NCBI RefSeq assembly: GCF_017307495.1
Contig: NZ_JAFKHE010000014.1
Coordinates: forward strand, 186,001 to 250,000
DNA length: 64,000 nucleotides
Direction: 5' to 3'
From: Devosia sp.
Lineage (GTDB): Bacteria; Pseudomonadota; Alphaproteobacteria; Rhizobiales; Devosiaceae
The notes beneath the pieces are model-generated. The model was not told the DNA's origin, ran no database searches, and worked only from the letters and a program-made list of their open reading frames with translations. Below are positions 8,051-17,167 of the stretch, piece by piece; the stretch's first letter is position 1, and each line of letters starts with the position of its first letter. The position numbers and the translations under genes are program-made.

Positions 8051-9588
8051 TACGCACCCGCCTTCATCAGGTCCACCGGGGTCTGCACCTTCTGGCGCTT
8101 GGAACCGAACAGGTCCGGCGCCGACGTTCCGCCCGAGCAGCCATTGCCGAAGCTGAAGCCGCACGAGCCGCGCTCGTCATAGGCATCCTCGCCCAGTTCG
8201 CGGTGGCTGGTCGGGATGACGAAGCGGTCCTCGTAGTTGGCGATCGCCATCAGCTGGTACATGTCCTCGACCTGCTGCGGCGTGAGGCCGACGCGTCCCG
8301 CCATTGCCTCGTCGATGACCCCCTCGACCGTCTTGGCCCGCATGTAGCCGCGCATCGCCAGCATGCGCTCGAGCGCCAGGGCGACCGGCTCTTCCTTGCC
8401 GGCGGTGAGCAGGTTCGCGAGGTAGCGCACCGGGATGCGGAGCGAGCGCACGTCCGGCATGTTGTCGCTGTCCACCCCGATCTTGCCCGACGCGGCGGCG
8501 TGCTGCAGCGGCGACAGCGGCGGTACGTACCAGACCATCGGCAGCGTGCGGTATTCCGGGTGCAGCGGGAAGGCGACCTTCCACTCCATCGCCATCTTGT
8601 AGACCGGCGAGTTGCGGGCCCCCTCGAGCCAGGCTTCCGGGATGCCGTCCTTGCGCGCCTGCGCGATGACTTCCGGGTCGTTGGGATCGAGGAACACCTT
8701 GAGCTGTGCCTCGTAGAGGTCCTGCTCGTCGGGCGTCGCGGCCGCCTCGGCGATCCGGTCGGCGTCATAGAGCAGCACGCCGAGATAGCGGATGCGACCG
8801 ACGCAGGTCTCCGAGCACACCGTCGGCTGCCCGGCCTCGATGCGCGGATAGCAGAAGGTGCATTTCTCCGATTTGCCCGACGACCAGTTGTAGTAGATCT
8901 TCTTGTACGGGCAGCCCGAGATGCACATGCGCCAGCCGCGGCACTTCTCCTGGTCGATCAGGACGATGCCGTCTTCCTCGCGCTTGTAGATCGCGCCGGA
9001 CGGGCACGACGCCACGCAGGTCGGGTTGAGGCAGTGCTCGCACAGCCGCGGCAGGTACATCATGAAGGTGTTTTCGAACTGGCCGTAGATCTCGGCCTCG
9101 ACACCCTCGAAGTTCACGTCCTTGGAACGCTTGGAGAACTCGCCGCCGAGGATTTCCTCCCAGTTCGGCCCCCACTCGATCTTTTCCATGCGCTCGCCGG
9201 ACACCTTGGAGCGCGGCCGCGCCGTGGGGAAGGCCTCGAGCTCGCCTGCATTCTGCAGGTGGCCGTAGTCGAAATCGAACGGCTCGTAGTAGTCGTCGAT
9301 CTCGGGCAGGTCGGGGTTGGCGAAGATCTTGGCCAGCACGCGCCACTTGGCGCCGATCCTGGGCTCGATCTTGCCGTTGGCCTTGCGGACCCAGCCGCCG
9401 TTCCACTTCTTCTGGTTCTCCCACTCCTTGGGATAACCGATGCCGGGCTTGGTCTCGACATTGTTGAACCAGGCGTATTCGACGCCCTCGCGGTTGGTCC
9501 AGACGTTCTTGCAGGTCACCGAGCAGGTGTGGCAACCGATGCACTTGTCGAGATTGAGCACCATGCCGATCTGGGCGCGGATCTTCAT
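8050..9588 (-). CDS. narH: Nitrate reductase beta subunit, iron-sulfur
   Basis: A 512-residue electron-transfer subunit with four cysteine clusters: CIGCHTCSVTCKNVW near the start, CEHCLNPTCVASCPSGA, CRGWRMCISGCPYK and CTFCYPRIEAGQPTVC then CVG. The Trp in CRGWRMC replaces one Cys, which marks the 3Fe-4S cluster typical of NarH. It connects NarI haems to the NarG active site on the cytoplasmic face. The gene overlaps narG by four bases upstream and narJ by one base downstream. Length and motif order match the family, and nothing is missing. Confidence 0.96.
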   Translation of the reverse strand: MKIRAQIGMVLNLDKCIGCHTCSVTCKNVWTNREGVEYAWFNNVETKPGIGYPKEWENQKKWNGGWVRKANGKIEPRIGAKWRVLAKIFANPDLPEIDDYYEPFDFDYGHLQNAGELEAFPTARPRSKVSGERMEKIEWGPNWEEILGGEFSKRSKDVNFEGVEAEIYGQFENTFMMYLPRLCEHCLNPTCVASCPSGAIYKREEDGIVLIDQEKCRGWRMCISGCPYKKIYYNWSSGKSEKCTFCYPRIEAGQPTVCSETCVGRIRYLGVLLYDADRIAEAAATPDEQDLYEAQLKVFLDPNDPEVIAQARKDGIPEAWLEGARNSPVYKMAMEWKVAFPLHPEYRTLPMVWYVPPLSPLQHAAASGKIGVDSDNMPDVRSLRIPVRYLANLLTAGKEEPVALALERMLAMRGYMRAKTVEGVIDEAMAGRVGLTPQQVEDMYQLMAIANYEDRFVIPTSHRELGEDAYDERGSCGFSFGNGCSGGTSAPDLFGSKRQKVQTPVDLMKAGA

Positions 9589-12500
9589 TCTGCAGCCTCC
9601 ACCTTGTCGTTGTAGGGACGTTCGAGCCAGTCGACCTTGTCCAGCTTGCGCACGATGACGAACTCGTCGCGGTTGGAGCCGACCGTGCCGTAGTAGTTGA
9701 AGCCGTAGGCCTGATGTACGTAGCCGCCGATCATGTGCGTCGGCTTCAGCGTGGCCCGGGTCACCGAATTGTGGATGCCGCCGCGGTTGCCGGTCATCTC
9801 CGAGCCGGGCGTGTTCACGATCTTCTCCTGCGCGTGGTACATGAAGACCGTTCCCTCCTTGATCCGCTGCGAAACCACCGCCCGCGCCACCAGCGCGCCG
9901 TTGCTGTTGTAGGCCTCGATCCAGTCGTTATCGACGATCCCGACCTTGGCCGCGTCGACTTCCGACAGCCACACCACCGGCCCGCCGCGGTTGAGCGTCA
10001 GCATCAGCAGGTTGTCCGTGTAGGTGGAGTGGATGCCCCACTTCTGGTGCGGGGTGATGAAGTTGAGCACGATCTGGCCATTGCCGTTCGGCTTGCTGTC
10101 GATCACCGGCTTGACCGACTTGGTGTCGATCGGCGGCCGGTACACGCACAGCGCCTCGCCGAAGGCCCGCATCCACAGGTGGTCCTGGTAGAGCTGTTGC
10201 CGGCCGGTGAGCGTCCGCCACGGGATCAGCTCGTGCACGTTGGTATAGCCGGCATTGTAGCAGACCTTCTCGCTCTCGATGCCCGACCAGGTCGGCGAGG
10301 AGATGATCTTGCGCGGCTGCGCGACGATGTCGCGGAAGCGGATCTTCTCGTCTTCCTTGGCCAGCGCCAGGTGCGCATGCTCGCGCCCGGTGGCGTGCGA
10401 CAGCGCCTCCCAGGCCTTCACCGCCACCTCGCCGTTGGTTTCCGGCGCCAGCATCAGGATGACTTCGGTCGCATCGATATCGGTATCGATGCGCGGCATG
10501 CCCTTGGTCGGCCCGTCCTCGGCCACCGTCCCGTTGAGCTGGCCCAGTGCCGTGACCTCGTGCTCGGTGTTCCAGCCGATCCCCTTGCCGCCATTGCCGA
10601 GCTTGTTCATCAGCGGCCCGAGCGCGGTGAAGCGCTTGTAGAGGTTGGGATAGTCCCGCTCCACCACGGCCACCGCCGGCATGGTCTTGCCGGGAATGGG
10701 CTCGATCGCGCCGGTCTTCCAGTCCTTGACGTCGAAGGGCTGGGCCATCTCGCCGGCGGTGTCGTGCTGGATGGGCACCAGCACCGTGTCCTTCTCGACC
10801 CCCAGTACTTCCGGTGCCACCGCCGAGAACGCCTTGGCGAGGCCCTTGAAGATGTCCCAGTCGCTGCGCGCCTCCCAGGCCGGGTCGGCGGCGCTGGACA
10901 GCGGGTGGATGAACGGGTGCATGTCCGAGGTATTGAGGTCGTTCTTCTCGTACCAGGTCGCCGTCGGCAGCACGATGTCGGAGTAGACGCAGGTGGTCGA
11001 CATGCGGAAGTCGAGCGTCACCAGCAGGTCGAGCTTCCCCTCCGGGGCCTCGTCATGCCACACCGCCTCGCGCGACTTGCGCTTGCCCTCTTCGCCCAGG
11101 TCCTTGCCCATCACGCCATGCGTCGTGCCGAGCAGGTGTTTGAGGAAATACTCGTGCCCCTTGCCCGACGAGCCGAGCAGGTTCGAGCGCCACACGAACA
11201 TGTTGCGCGGCCAGTTGGCCGGATCGTCGGGATCCTCGCAGCTCAGCTGCAGCTGGCCGGACTTCAGCGCCGCGGCGACGTAGTCCTTCGGCTCCTGCCC
11301 GGCCTTGGCCGCCGCCTTGGCGATATCGAGCGGATTGGCCTTGAGCTGCGGCGCCGACGGCAACCAGCCCATGCGCTCGGCCCGGATGTTGTAGTCCATG
11401 AGGCTGGCGTCCCAGTCACCCTTCGGCGCTGTCGGCGACAGGATCTCGGACACGTCCAGCGTCTCGTAGCGCCACTGGTCGGTGTGGGCGTAGAAGAACG
11501 AGGTCGAGTTCATCTGCCGCGGCGGCCGCGACCAGTCGAGCCCGAAGGCGAGCGGCACCCAGCCGGTCTGCGGGCGCAGTTTCTCCTGGCCCACATAGTG
11601 GCTCCAGCCACCGCCCGACTTGCCGACGCAACCGCACATCACCAGCAGGTTGATGATGCCGCGGTAGTTCATGTCCATGTGGTACCAGTGGTTGAGGCCG
11701 GCACCGACGATGACCATCGATCGCCCTTCGGTCTTTTCGGCATTGGTCGCGAACTCGCGCGCCACCGTGACGATGTGGTCGCGCGGCACGCCGGTGACCT
11801 TTTCCGCCCAGGCCGGGGTATAGGGCACGTCCTCGTCATAGCCCTTGGCGACGTTGCCGCCGCCGAGGCCACGGTCGATGCCGTAGTTGGCGGCGAGCAG
11901 GTCGAACACCGTCGCGACCAGCGCGTCGCCATCCTTGAGCCGTACCCGCTTGGCGGGCACGTTGCGGACGAGGATGCTCTTGTGGTCGGTGCCCGCGAAG
12001 TGGTCGTGCTCCCGGTTGCCGAAGTACGGGAAGGCGACGGCCGCGACCTCGTCGCGATCCGCCTCGCCGATCAGCGACAGCCTGAGCTCGGTGCCGTTGC
12101 CCGCTTCGTCCTTGGCCTCGAGGTTCCACCGGCTGCTGTCGTCCCAGCGGTAGCCGGCGCTGCCCTGCGGCGCCACGAGCCTGCCGGACTGGCCGTCGAT
12201 GGCGACCGTCTTCCACTCGGCATTCTTGCCGTCGGCCAGCGCGCCGGCCACTTCCGAGGCGCGCAGCAGGCGCTCCGGAACGAACTTGCCGTCCTGCTCG
12301 ACCAGCCGCACCAGCATCGGCATGTCTGTGTAGCGGCGGCAATAGTCCTCGAAGTACTTCGCCTGCCGGTCGAGGTGGTACTCGCGCAGGATGACGTGCC
12401 CCATCGCCATGGCCAGGGCGGCATCGGTGCCCTGCTTGGGATGCAGCCACAGGTCGGCGAACTTGGCCGCCTCCGAATAGTCGGGCGACACCACCACGGA

Positions 12501-13325
12501 CTTGGCGCCCTTGTAGCGGGCCTCGGTGTAGAAATGCGCGTCCGGGGTGCGGGTCTGGGGCACGTTCGAGCCCCACAGCATCAGGAAGCCGGCGTTGTAC
12601 CAGTCCGCCGATTCGGGAACGTCCGTCTGCTCGCCCCAGGTCATCGGCGAGGCGGGCGGCAGGTCGCAGTACCAGTCGTAGAACGACATGCACACGCCGC
12701 CCAGCAGCGACAGGTAGCGCGAGCCGGCAGCATACGAGATCATCGACATGGCCGGGATGGGCGAGAAGCCGATGATCCGGTCGGGCCCGTGTTTGCGCGC
12801 GGTGTAGGCATTGGCCGCCGCGACGATCTCGTTGACCTCGTCCCAGTTGGCCCGCACGAACCCGCCATGGCCGCGCACCTTGGTGTAGTCACGGCGCTTG
12901 GCCGGGTTCTCGACGATCGAGGCCCAGGCCTTGACCGGCGGCAGGCCGGCGCGCGCCTCGCGCCACAGGCGCAGCAGGCGGGAGCGGATCAGCGGGTGCT
13001 TCACCCGGTTGGCCGAGTACATGTACCACGAGTAGCTGGCGCCGCGGGCGCAGCCGCGCGGCTCGTGGTTGGGCAGGTCCGGCCGGGTGCGCGGATAGTC
13101 GGTCTGCTGGGTTTCCCAGGTGACGATGCCGCCCTTGACGTAGATCTTCCACGAGCACGAGCCGGTGCAGTTCACCCCGTGCGTCGAGCGCACGATCTTG
13201 TCGTGCTGCCAGCGCCCACGGTACGCCTTCTCCCAGGCGCGGCTTTCGGTCGTGGTAATCCCGTGCCCTTCCGCGAACGGCGCGTTGCGCTTGAGGAAAT
13301 TCAGCCGGTCTAGAAGCAGGCTCAT
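9585..13325 (-). CDS. narG: Nitrate reductase alpha subunit, molybdenum
   Basis: The 1246-residue catalytic subunit, reducing nitrate to nitrite at a bis-MGD molybdenum centre. The N-terminal FS0 cluster motif is HGVNCTGSCSW (about residues 47-57) with a later Cys in RGCARGASYSWY. The predicted Mo-coordinating Asp lies in ESADWYN (about 238), followed by the conserved WGSNVPQTRTPDAHF. There is no Tat signal cleavage site, as expected for a cytoplasm-facing NarG. It overlaps narK by one base (TGATG) and narH by four. Length is normal (about 1240-1250). Its cofactor genes moaA and mogA lie at the end of the same operon. Confidence 0.97.
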   Translation of the reverse strand: MSLLLDRLNFLKRNAPFAEGHGITTTESRAWEKAYRGRWQHDKIVRSTHGVNCTGSCSWKIYVKGGIVTWETQQTDYPRTRPDLPNHEPRGCARGASYSWYMYSANRVKHPLIRSRLLRLWREARAGLPPVKAWASIVENPAKRRDYTKVRGHGGFVRANWDEVNEIVAAANAYTARKHGPDRIIGFSPIPAMSMISYAAGSRYLSLLGGVCMSFYDWYCDLPPASPMTWGEQTDVPESADWYNAGFLMLWGSNVPQTRTPDAHFYTEARYKGAKSVVVSPDYSEAAKFADLWLHPKQGTDAALAMAMGHVILREYHLDRQAKYFEDYCRRYTDMPMLVRLVEQDGKFVPERLLRASEVAGALADGKNAEWKTVAIDGQSGRLVAPQGSAGYRWDDSSRWNLEAKDEAGNGTELRLSLIGEADRDEVAAVAFPYFGNREHDHFAGTDHKSILVRNVPAKRVRLKDGDALVATVFDLLAANYGIDRGLGGGNVAKGYDEDVPYTPAWAEKVTGVPRDHIVTVAREFATNAEKTEGRSMVIVGAGLNHWYHMDMNYRGIINLLVMCGCVGKSGGGWSHYVGQEKLRPQTGWVPLAFGLDWSRPPRQMNSTSFFYAHTDQWRYETLDVSEILSPTAPKGDWDASLMDYNIRAERMGWLPSAPQLKANPLDIAKAAAKAGQEPKDYVAAALKSGQLQLSCEDPDDPANWPRNMFVWRSNLLGSSGKGHEYFLKHLLGTTHGVMGKDLGEEGKRKSREAVWHDEAPEGKLDLLVTLDFRMSTTCVYSDIVLPTATWYEKNDLNTSDMHPFIHPLSSAADPAWEARSDWDIFKGLAKAFSAVAPEVLGVEKDTVLVPIQHDTAGEMAQPFDVKDWKTGAIEPIPGKTMPAVAVVERDYPNLYKRFTALGPLMNKLGNGGKGIGWNTEHEVTALGQLNGTVAEDGPTKGMPRIDTDIDATEVILMLAPETNGEVAVKAWEALSHATGREHAHLALAKEDEKIRFRDIVAQPRKIISSPTWSGIESEKVCYNAGYTNVHELIPWRTLTGRQQLYQDHLWMRAFGEALCVYRPPIDTKSVKPVIDSKPNGNGQIVLNFITPHQKWGIHSTYTDNLLMLTLNRGGPVVWLSEVDAAKVGIVDNDWIEAYNSNGALVARAVVSQRIKEGTVFMYHAQEKIVNTPGSEMTGNRGGIHNSVTRATLKPTHMIGGYVHQAYGFNYYGTVGSNRDEFVIVRKLDKVDWLERPYNDKVEAAE

Positions 13326-16069
13326 CAGGCGCTCCGCTTTGCAGTTTTGGTGGGTTGGGCGGTACCGGCGCGGCGCTCGATGTCATGGAGCAGGCCGCCG
13401 CGGCGGGTGTAGACGAACCAGGTCAGCGCGAGGCACGTCACGTAGAAGATGAGGAAGGCCCACAGCGCGCCCGACGCATCGCCGGTGATCTCGATCGAGG
13501 TGCCGTAGGCGCGCGGGATGAAGAACATGCCGTAGGCGGCGATGGCCGAGGTGAAGCCGATGATCGCCGCCGATTCCTTGTCGGCCTGGCGGGTGCGCTC
13601 GGCAGGGGTCAGGTTCGGCATCAGCCGGTCCATCTCCTTGCGCATGATCACCGGGATCATCTGGAAGGTCGAGGCGTTGCCGATCCCCGTCGCGAGGAAC
13701 AGCACCATGAACATCGCGAAGAAGCCCCAGAACGCGCCGGGCTGCTCCCGGGTGGCCATGAAGTAGAGCACTCCGCCGACCGCCGCGATCATCAGCACGA
13801 ACGTCCACAACGTGACGCGCGCCCCGCCCCACCGGTCCGCCACCCAGCCCGTGCCGGCGCGCGCCAGGGCGCCGACGAGCGGGCCGAGGAACACGTATTG
13901 CAGCGAGTCCACCTGCGGGAAGGCGATCTTGGCGAGCAGCGGGAAGCCGGCCGAATAGCCGATGAACGAGCCGAACGTGCCGGTGTAGAGCCAGCACATC
14001 AGCCAGTTGTGCAGCCGCCCGAAGATCACCGCCTGGTCCCGGAACGAAGCCTTGGCCGACGCCAGGTCATCCATGCCGAACCAGGCCGCGATGGCGGCGA
14101 CGATCAGGAACGGCACCCAGATGAAGCCGGCGTTCTGCAGCCACAGCCGGGTCGTTTCGTTGACGGGCTGCGAATCGCCGCCGATCGCGCCGAACACGCC
14201 GATCGTCACCACCAGCGGCACGAGGAACTGCATCACGCTGACGCCGAGGTTGCCGAGCCCGGCATTGAGGGCCAGCGCATTGCCCTTCTCCCGCTTGGGA
14301 AAGAAGAAGCTGATGTTCGCCATCGAGGAGGCGAAGTTGCCGCCGCCCAGGCCGCACAGCAGCGCCAGCACGAGGAAGATCAGGTACGGCGTCTCCGGGT
14401 TCTGCACCGCATAGCCGATCCCCATGGCGGGAATGATCAGCGACGCGGTCGACAGCGTCGTCCACAGCCGTCCGCCGAAGACCGGCACCATGAACGAGTA
14501 GAAGATGCGCAGCGTCGCGCCCGACAGCCCGGGCAGGGCAGCGAGCCAGAACAGCTCGTCGGTGGTGAACTTGAAGCCGACGCTGGGCAGCTTGGCGATG
14601 ACCACGCTCCACACCATCCACACCGCGAAGGCGAGCAGCAGGTTCGGGATCGAGATCCACAGGTTCCGCGTCGCGATGGCCTTGCCCTTGCCGGCCCAGA
14701 AGGCCGCGTCCTCGGGCTGCCAGTCCTCGATGAGCTTGGGCCCGGTTCCCGCCATGCCCGGCCGGTGCAGCGCCTTCATCTCGGGCAGTTGCGGCAGCTT
14801 CTCCAGCGTCTCGGCGACCGCGGCGCTCTCCATCGCCCGGATGGCGAAGTGCATCCACAGCAGCGAGACCACGACGATGCCGAACATCAGCATGAAGCAG
14901 CTGGTCCACAGGCCGGTGACATCGAGCAGCACGCCGAAAGCGATGGGCAGGACAAATCCGCCGAGCCCGCCAATCATGCCGACGAGCCCGCCGACCGCGC
15001 CGACGCTGCCCGGGTAGTAGACCGGGATGTGCTTGAACACCGCGGCCTTGCCCAGGGACATGAAGAACCCCAGCACGAACACAACCATGACGAACGGCAC
15101 GAGGCCCATCTGGGTGGAGAAGGCGATCGGGCCGTGCACCCCGTGGATGACGTAGTCGGTCTGCGGGTAGGCCAGCATGAAGGTGCAGACGGCGGCGACG
15201 CCGAACGTGACATACATCACGGCCCGGGCGCCGTAGCGATCGGACAGATGCCCGCCATAGGCCCGGAACAGGCTGGCCGGGATCGAGAAGGCGGCGGCGA
15301 GGATGCCGGCCAGCTTGATGTCGACCCCGTACACCCCGATCAGGTATTTCGGCAGCCACAGCGACAGCGCCACGAACGCGCCGAACACGAAGAAATAGTA
15401 CAGCGAGAAGCGCCAGACCTGGACGTTCTTCAGCGGCTCCAGCTGCAGCAGCGTGCCCTTGGCCTTGATGCCCTTGGCGCGCCGTTCGACCAGCTCGGGA
15501 TCGTCATTGGTGGTGAACCAGAAGACGATCGCGGTGACGACGAGCGCCGCGGCCCAGACCTGGGCCACGACCTGCCAGTCATAGGCCACCATCACGAAGG
15601 GCGCGGCCAGCTTGGTGACTGCCGCGCCGACATTGCCGGCCCCGAAGATGCCCAGCGCAAGGCCCTGCTTTTCGGCCGAGTACCACTTGGAGACATAGGC
15701 GACGCCGATCGAGAACGAGCCGCCGGCAAGCCCGAGGCCCAGCGCCGCCAGCAGCATCATCTCGTAGGTCGTGGCGTAGGACAGGAGGTACGTCGCCACC
15801 GCCGCGAACAGCATGGTCAGCACGTTGACGATGCGGCCGCCGATCTGGTCCGTCCAGATACCGAGCAGGACGCGCGACAGCGAGCCGGAGAGGATGGGCG
15901 TGCCCACCAGCAGCCCCAGCTGGGCGTCCGACAACCCCAGCTCGACCTGGATCCGCACGCCAATGATCGAGAAGATCGTCCACACTGCAAAGCAGACGGT
16001 GAAGGCAAACGTGCTCATCCAGAGCGCGCGCGACTGCTGACCCGCCTGGACTCCAGTAACTGCCGCCAT
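13325..16069 (-). CDS. narK: Fused NarK1-NarK2 nitrate/nitrite transporter
   Basis: A 914-residue fusion of two 12-helix MFS transporters. The first half (about 1-430) is NarK1-like (nitrate/proton symport). A hydrophilic linker (about 430-475) joins it to a NarK2-like half (about 475-900; nitrate/nitrite antiport). Each half keeps nitrate-signature-like Gly blocks: GLAGGSFSIGVAYVSKW and GAVGGLVGMIGGLGGF in the first, GLGGGNFASSMANISFFFP and NAGLGNLGVSVMQF in the second. Such fusions are known from Paracoccus-type denitrifiers and allow respiration to start before nitrite accumulates. It is the first gene of the nar operon. A perfect FNR-type box lies 68 bases upstream of its start codon. Confidence 0.94.
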   Translation of the reverse strand: MAAVTGVQAGQQSRALWMSTFAFTVCFAVWTIFSIIGVRIQVELGLSDAQLGLLVGTPILSGSLSRVLLGIWTDQIGGRIVNVLTMLFAAVATYLLSYATTYEMMLLAALGLGLAGGSFSIGVAYVSKWYSAEKQGLALGIFGAGNVGAAVTKLAAPFVMVAYDWQVVAQVWAAALVVTAIVFWFTTNDDPELVERRAKGIKAKGTLLQLEPLKNVQVWRFSLYYFFVFGAFVALSLWLPKYLIGVYGVDIKLAGILAAAFSIPASLFRAYGGHLSDRYGARAVMYVTFGVAAVCTFMLAYPQTDYVIHGVHGPIAFSTQMGLVPFVMVVFVLGFFMSLGKAAVFKHIPVYYPGSVGAVGGLVGMIGGLGGFVLPIAFGVLLDVTGLWTSCFMLMFGIVVVSLLWMHFAIRAMESAAVAETLEKLPQLPEMKALHRPGMAGTGPKLIEDWQPEDAAFWAGKGKAIATRNLWISIPNLLLAFAVWMVWSVVIAKLPSVGFKFTTDELFWLAALPGLSGATLRIFYSFMVPVFGGRLWTTLSTASLIIPAMGIGYAVQNPETPYLIFLVLALLCGLGGGNFASSMANISFFFPKREKGNALALNAGLGNLGVSVMQFLVPLVVTIGVFGAIGGDSQPVNETTRLWLQNAGFIWVPFLIVAAIAAWFGMDDLASAKASFRDQAVIFGRLHNWLMCWLYTGTFGSFIGYSAGFPLLAKIAFPQVDSLQYVFLGPLVGALARAGTGWVADRWGGARVTLWTFVLMIAAVGGVLYFMATREQPGAFWGFFAMFMVLFLATGIGNASTFQMIPVIMRKEMDRLMPNLTPAERTRQADKESAAIIGFTSAIAAYGMFFIPRAYGTSIEITGDASGALWAFLIFYVTCLALTWFVYTRRGGLLHDIERRAGTAQPTKTAKRSA

Positions 16070-16136
16070 GATTTAACGTCCCCAATCGCTCGCGACCTGT
16101 TTCGTCGCCATCGTCCAGAGCCTGGGATGCATAGTG

Positions 16137-16150
16137 TTGATTCAGATCAA
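16137..16150. promoter_or_regulatory. FNR/Dnr-type box for the narK operon
   Basis: TTGATTCAGATCAA is a perfect match to the TTGAT-N4-ATCAA consensus of Fnr/Dnr/NarR regulators. It is centred 74 bases upstream of the narK start codon, so an activating position near -41.5 would put transcription start close to 16102 on the minus strand. The gene's neighbour at 16286 encodes a regulator with the matching recognition helix. Confidence 0.85.
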
Positions 16151-16250
16151 AGTTCGTCAATACTGAAACGAAAACAAGAACATCGAGCATGTATAGCAAT
16201 TCGTGCATTGCCGATTGACGGACCCAAAATAAAGTAGTTAGGTCAGCGAA

Positions 16251-16264
16251 TTGATAAATATCAA
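16251..16264. promoter_or_regulatory. FNR/Dnr-type box before the narR-like gene
   Basis: TTGATAAATATCAA is a second perfect TTGAT-N4-ATCAA palindrome, ending only 21 bases before the ATG of the Crp/Fnr-type regulator and just before its ribosome site. At this distance it cannot be a normal activating site for that gene unless the message is nearly leaderless. Auto-repression, or long-range action on narK, is more likely. Confidence 0.8.
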
Positions 16265-16285
16265 TCTTGAGGAGGAAATGGCCCG

Positions 16286-16999
16286 ATGCGGATGGAGGAC
16301 GCGGCACAGGTTCGGGAGACGCCCCTGTTCAGCGGGATGTCCGAACAGGTCTTCGATGCGCTGACCACCGGGGCGTTCCTGCAGACCTTTCCGCCGCACG
16401 TCGAACTGTTCCGGGAAGGCGAAGCGGCCGACTTCCTCTATGTGGTGATGGACGGAATGGTCGAGCTCTATGCCGCCTGGAACAACCGCGAGGCGGCCAT
16501 CACCACCGTGCGGCCGACCGGGACATTCATCCTTGCGGCCGTGGTGCGCGATGCGTGCTACCTGATGTCGGCCCGCACCCTGGGCCGTTGCCGGCTGTTG
16601 ATGCTGCCGGCCGCCAGCGTCAGGCAGGCCCTGACCAGCGATCATGCCTTCGCCATCGCCATGATCGACGAGCTGTCCGGATGCTATCGGGCAGCCGTCA
16701 AGGCGCAGAAGAACCTCAAGCTCAGGACCGGGGTGGAGCGGCTGGCGGCCTACCTGCTGCAGACCGGCACCCGGTCCGGAGCGTCCGGGTTCGAGCTGCC
16801 CTGCGACAAGCGGACCCTTGCCTCGCTGCTCGGCATGACGGCTGAGAACCTCTCGCGGGCGTTCGCCACGTTGCGGCCCTATGGCGTCATCGTCAGCGGC
16901 AGCACCATCACCCTGGCCGCGCCCGACGATCTGGCCCGCCTCGCCAAGCCGGCCGCGCTCATCGACGACCTCGATCCGGCCGCCCTCGGCGACGGCTGA
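16286..16999 (+). CDS. Crp/Fnr-family regulator, NarR/Dnr type
   Basis: A 237-residue regulator with a cyclic-nucleotide-fold sensor domain (about 10-125), a dimerisation helix and a C-terminal winged helix. The N-terminal Cys cluster of true Fnr is absent, so it does not hold an oxygen-labile iron-sulfur centre. The recognition helix reads MTAENLSRAF, keeping the E-xx-SR residues that read TTGAT half sites. Divergent placement from narK and the two perfect boxes between them make it the likely nitrate/nitrite or NO-responsive activator (NarR-like). The ATG at 16286 lies 9 bases after an AGGAGGAA site; an ATG at 16278 is out of frame. Confidence 0.87.
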   Translation: MRMEDAAQVRETPLFSGMSEQVFDALTTGAFLQTFPPHVELFREGEAADFLYVVMDGMVELYAAWNNREAAITTVRPTGTFILAAVVRDACYLMSARTLGRCRLLMLPAASVRQALTSDHAFAIAMIDELSGCYRAAVKAQKNLKLRTGVERLAAYLLQTGTRSGASGFELPCDKRTLASLLGMTAENLSRAFATLRPYGVIVSGSTITLAAPDDLARLAKPAALIDDLDPAALGDG

Positions 17000-17096
17000 A
17001 CGCCGCGTCTGCCCGACGCCGTCGTCGACCGCGGCGCATCTCGGCCTCACTGGTGGTGAGTTGACCGGCGCTCGAAAACATCCTACGAAGGGCTCG

Positions 17097-17110
17097 GTTT
17101 AACGTAAAAC
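17097..17110. promoter_or_regulatory. Putative LacI-family operator
   Basis: GTTTAACGTAAAAC is a 14-base near-palindrome (12 of 14 positions symmetric) with the central CG typical of LacI/GalR operators. It lies 57 bases before the LacI-type gene at 17168 and is the only such site in the gap, which suggests an autoregulated promoter for the whole sugar locus that follows. Confidence 0.45.
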
Positions 17111-17167
17111 TAGTCTGGTGGCAGGGGCCCGCGTTCGGCTCGTGCCGCAAAGGCCGGGGGGGCAGAC

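Noticed and set aside
9714..13313. 1199-codon open frame on the plus strand opposite narG
   Set aside because: It is the antisense shadow of narG: Arg/Gly/His/Val-rich with no domain, produced by GC-rich third positions.
13355..16237. 960-codon open frame opposite narK
   Set aside because: Antisense shadow with the low-complexity Arg/His/Asp composition of a mirrored GC-rich gene; narK has complete family motifs.
16278..16280. Alternative ATG for the narR-like gene
   Set aside because: It lies in another frame, which ends early and lacks Crp/Fnr features; the ATG at 16286 is in frame and well spaced from AGGAGGAA.
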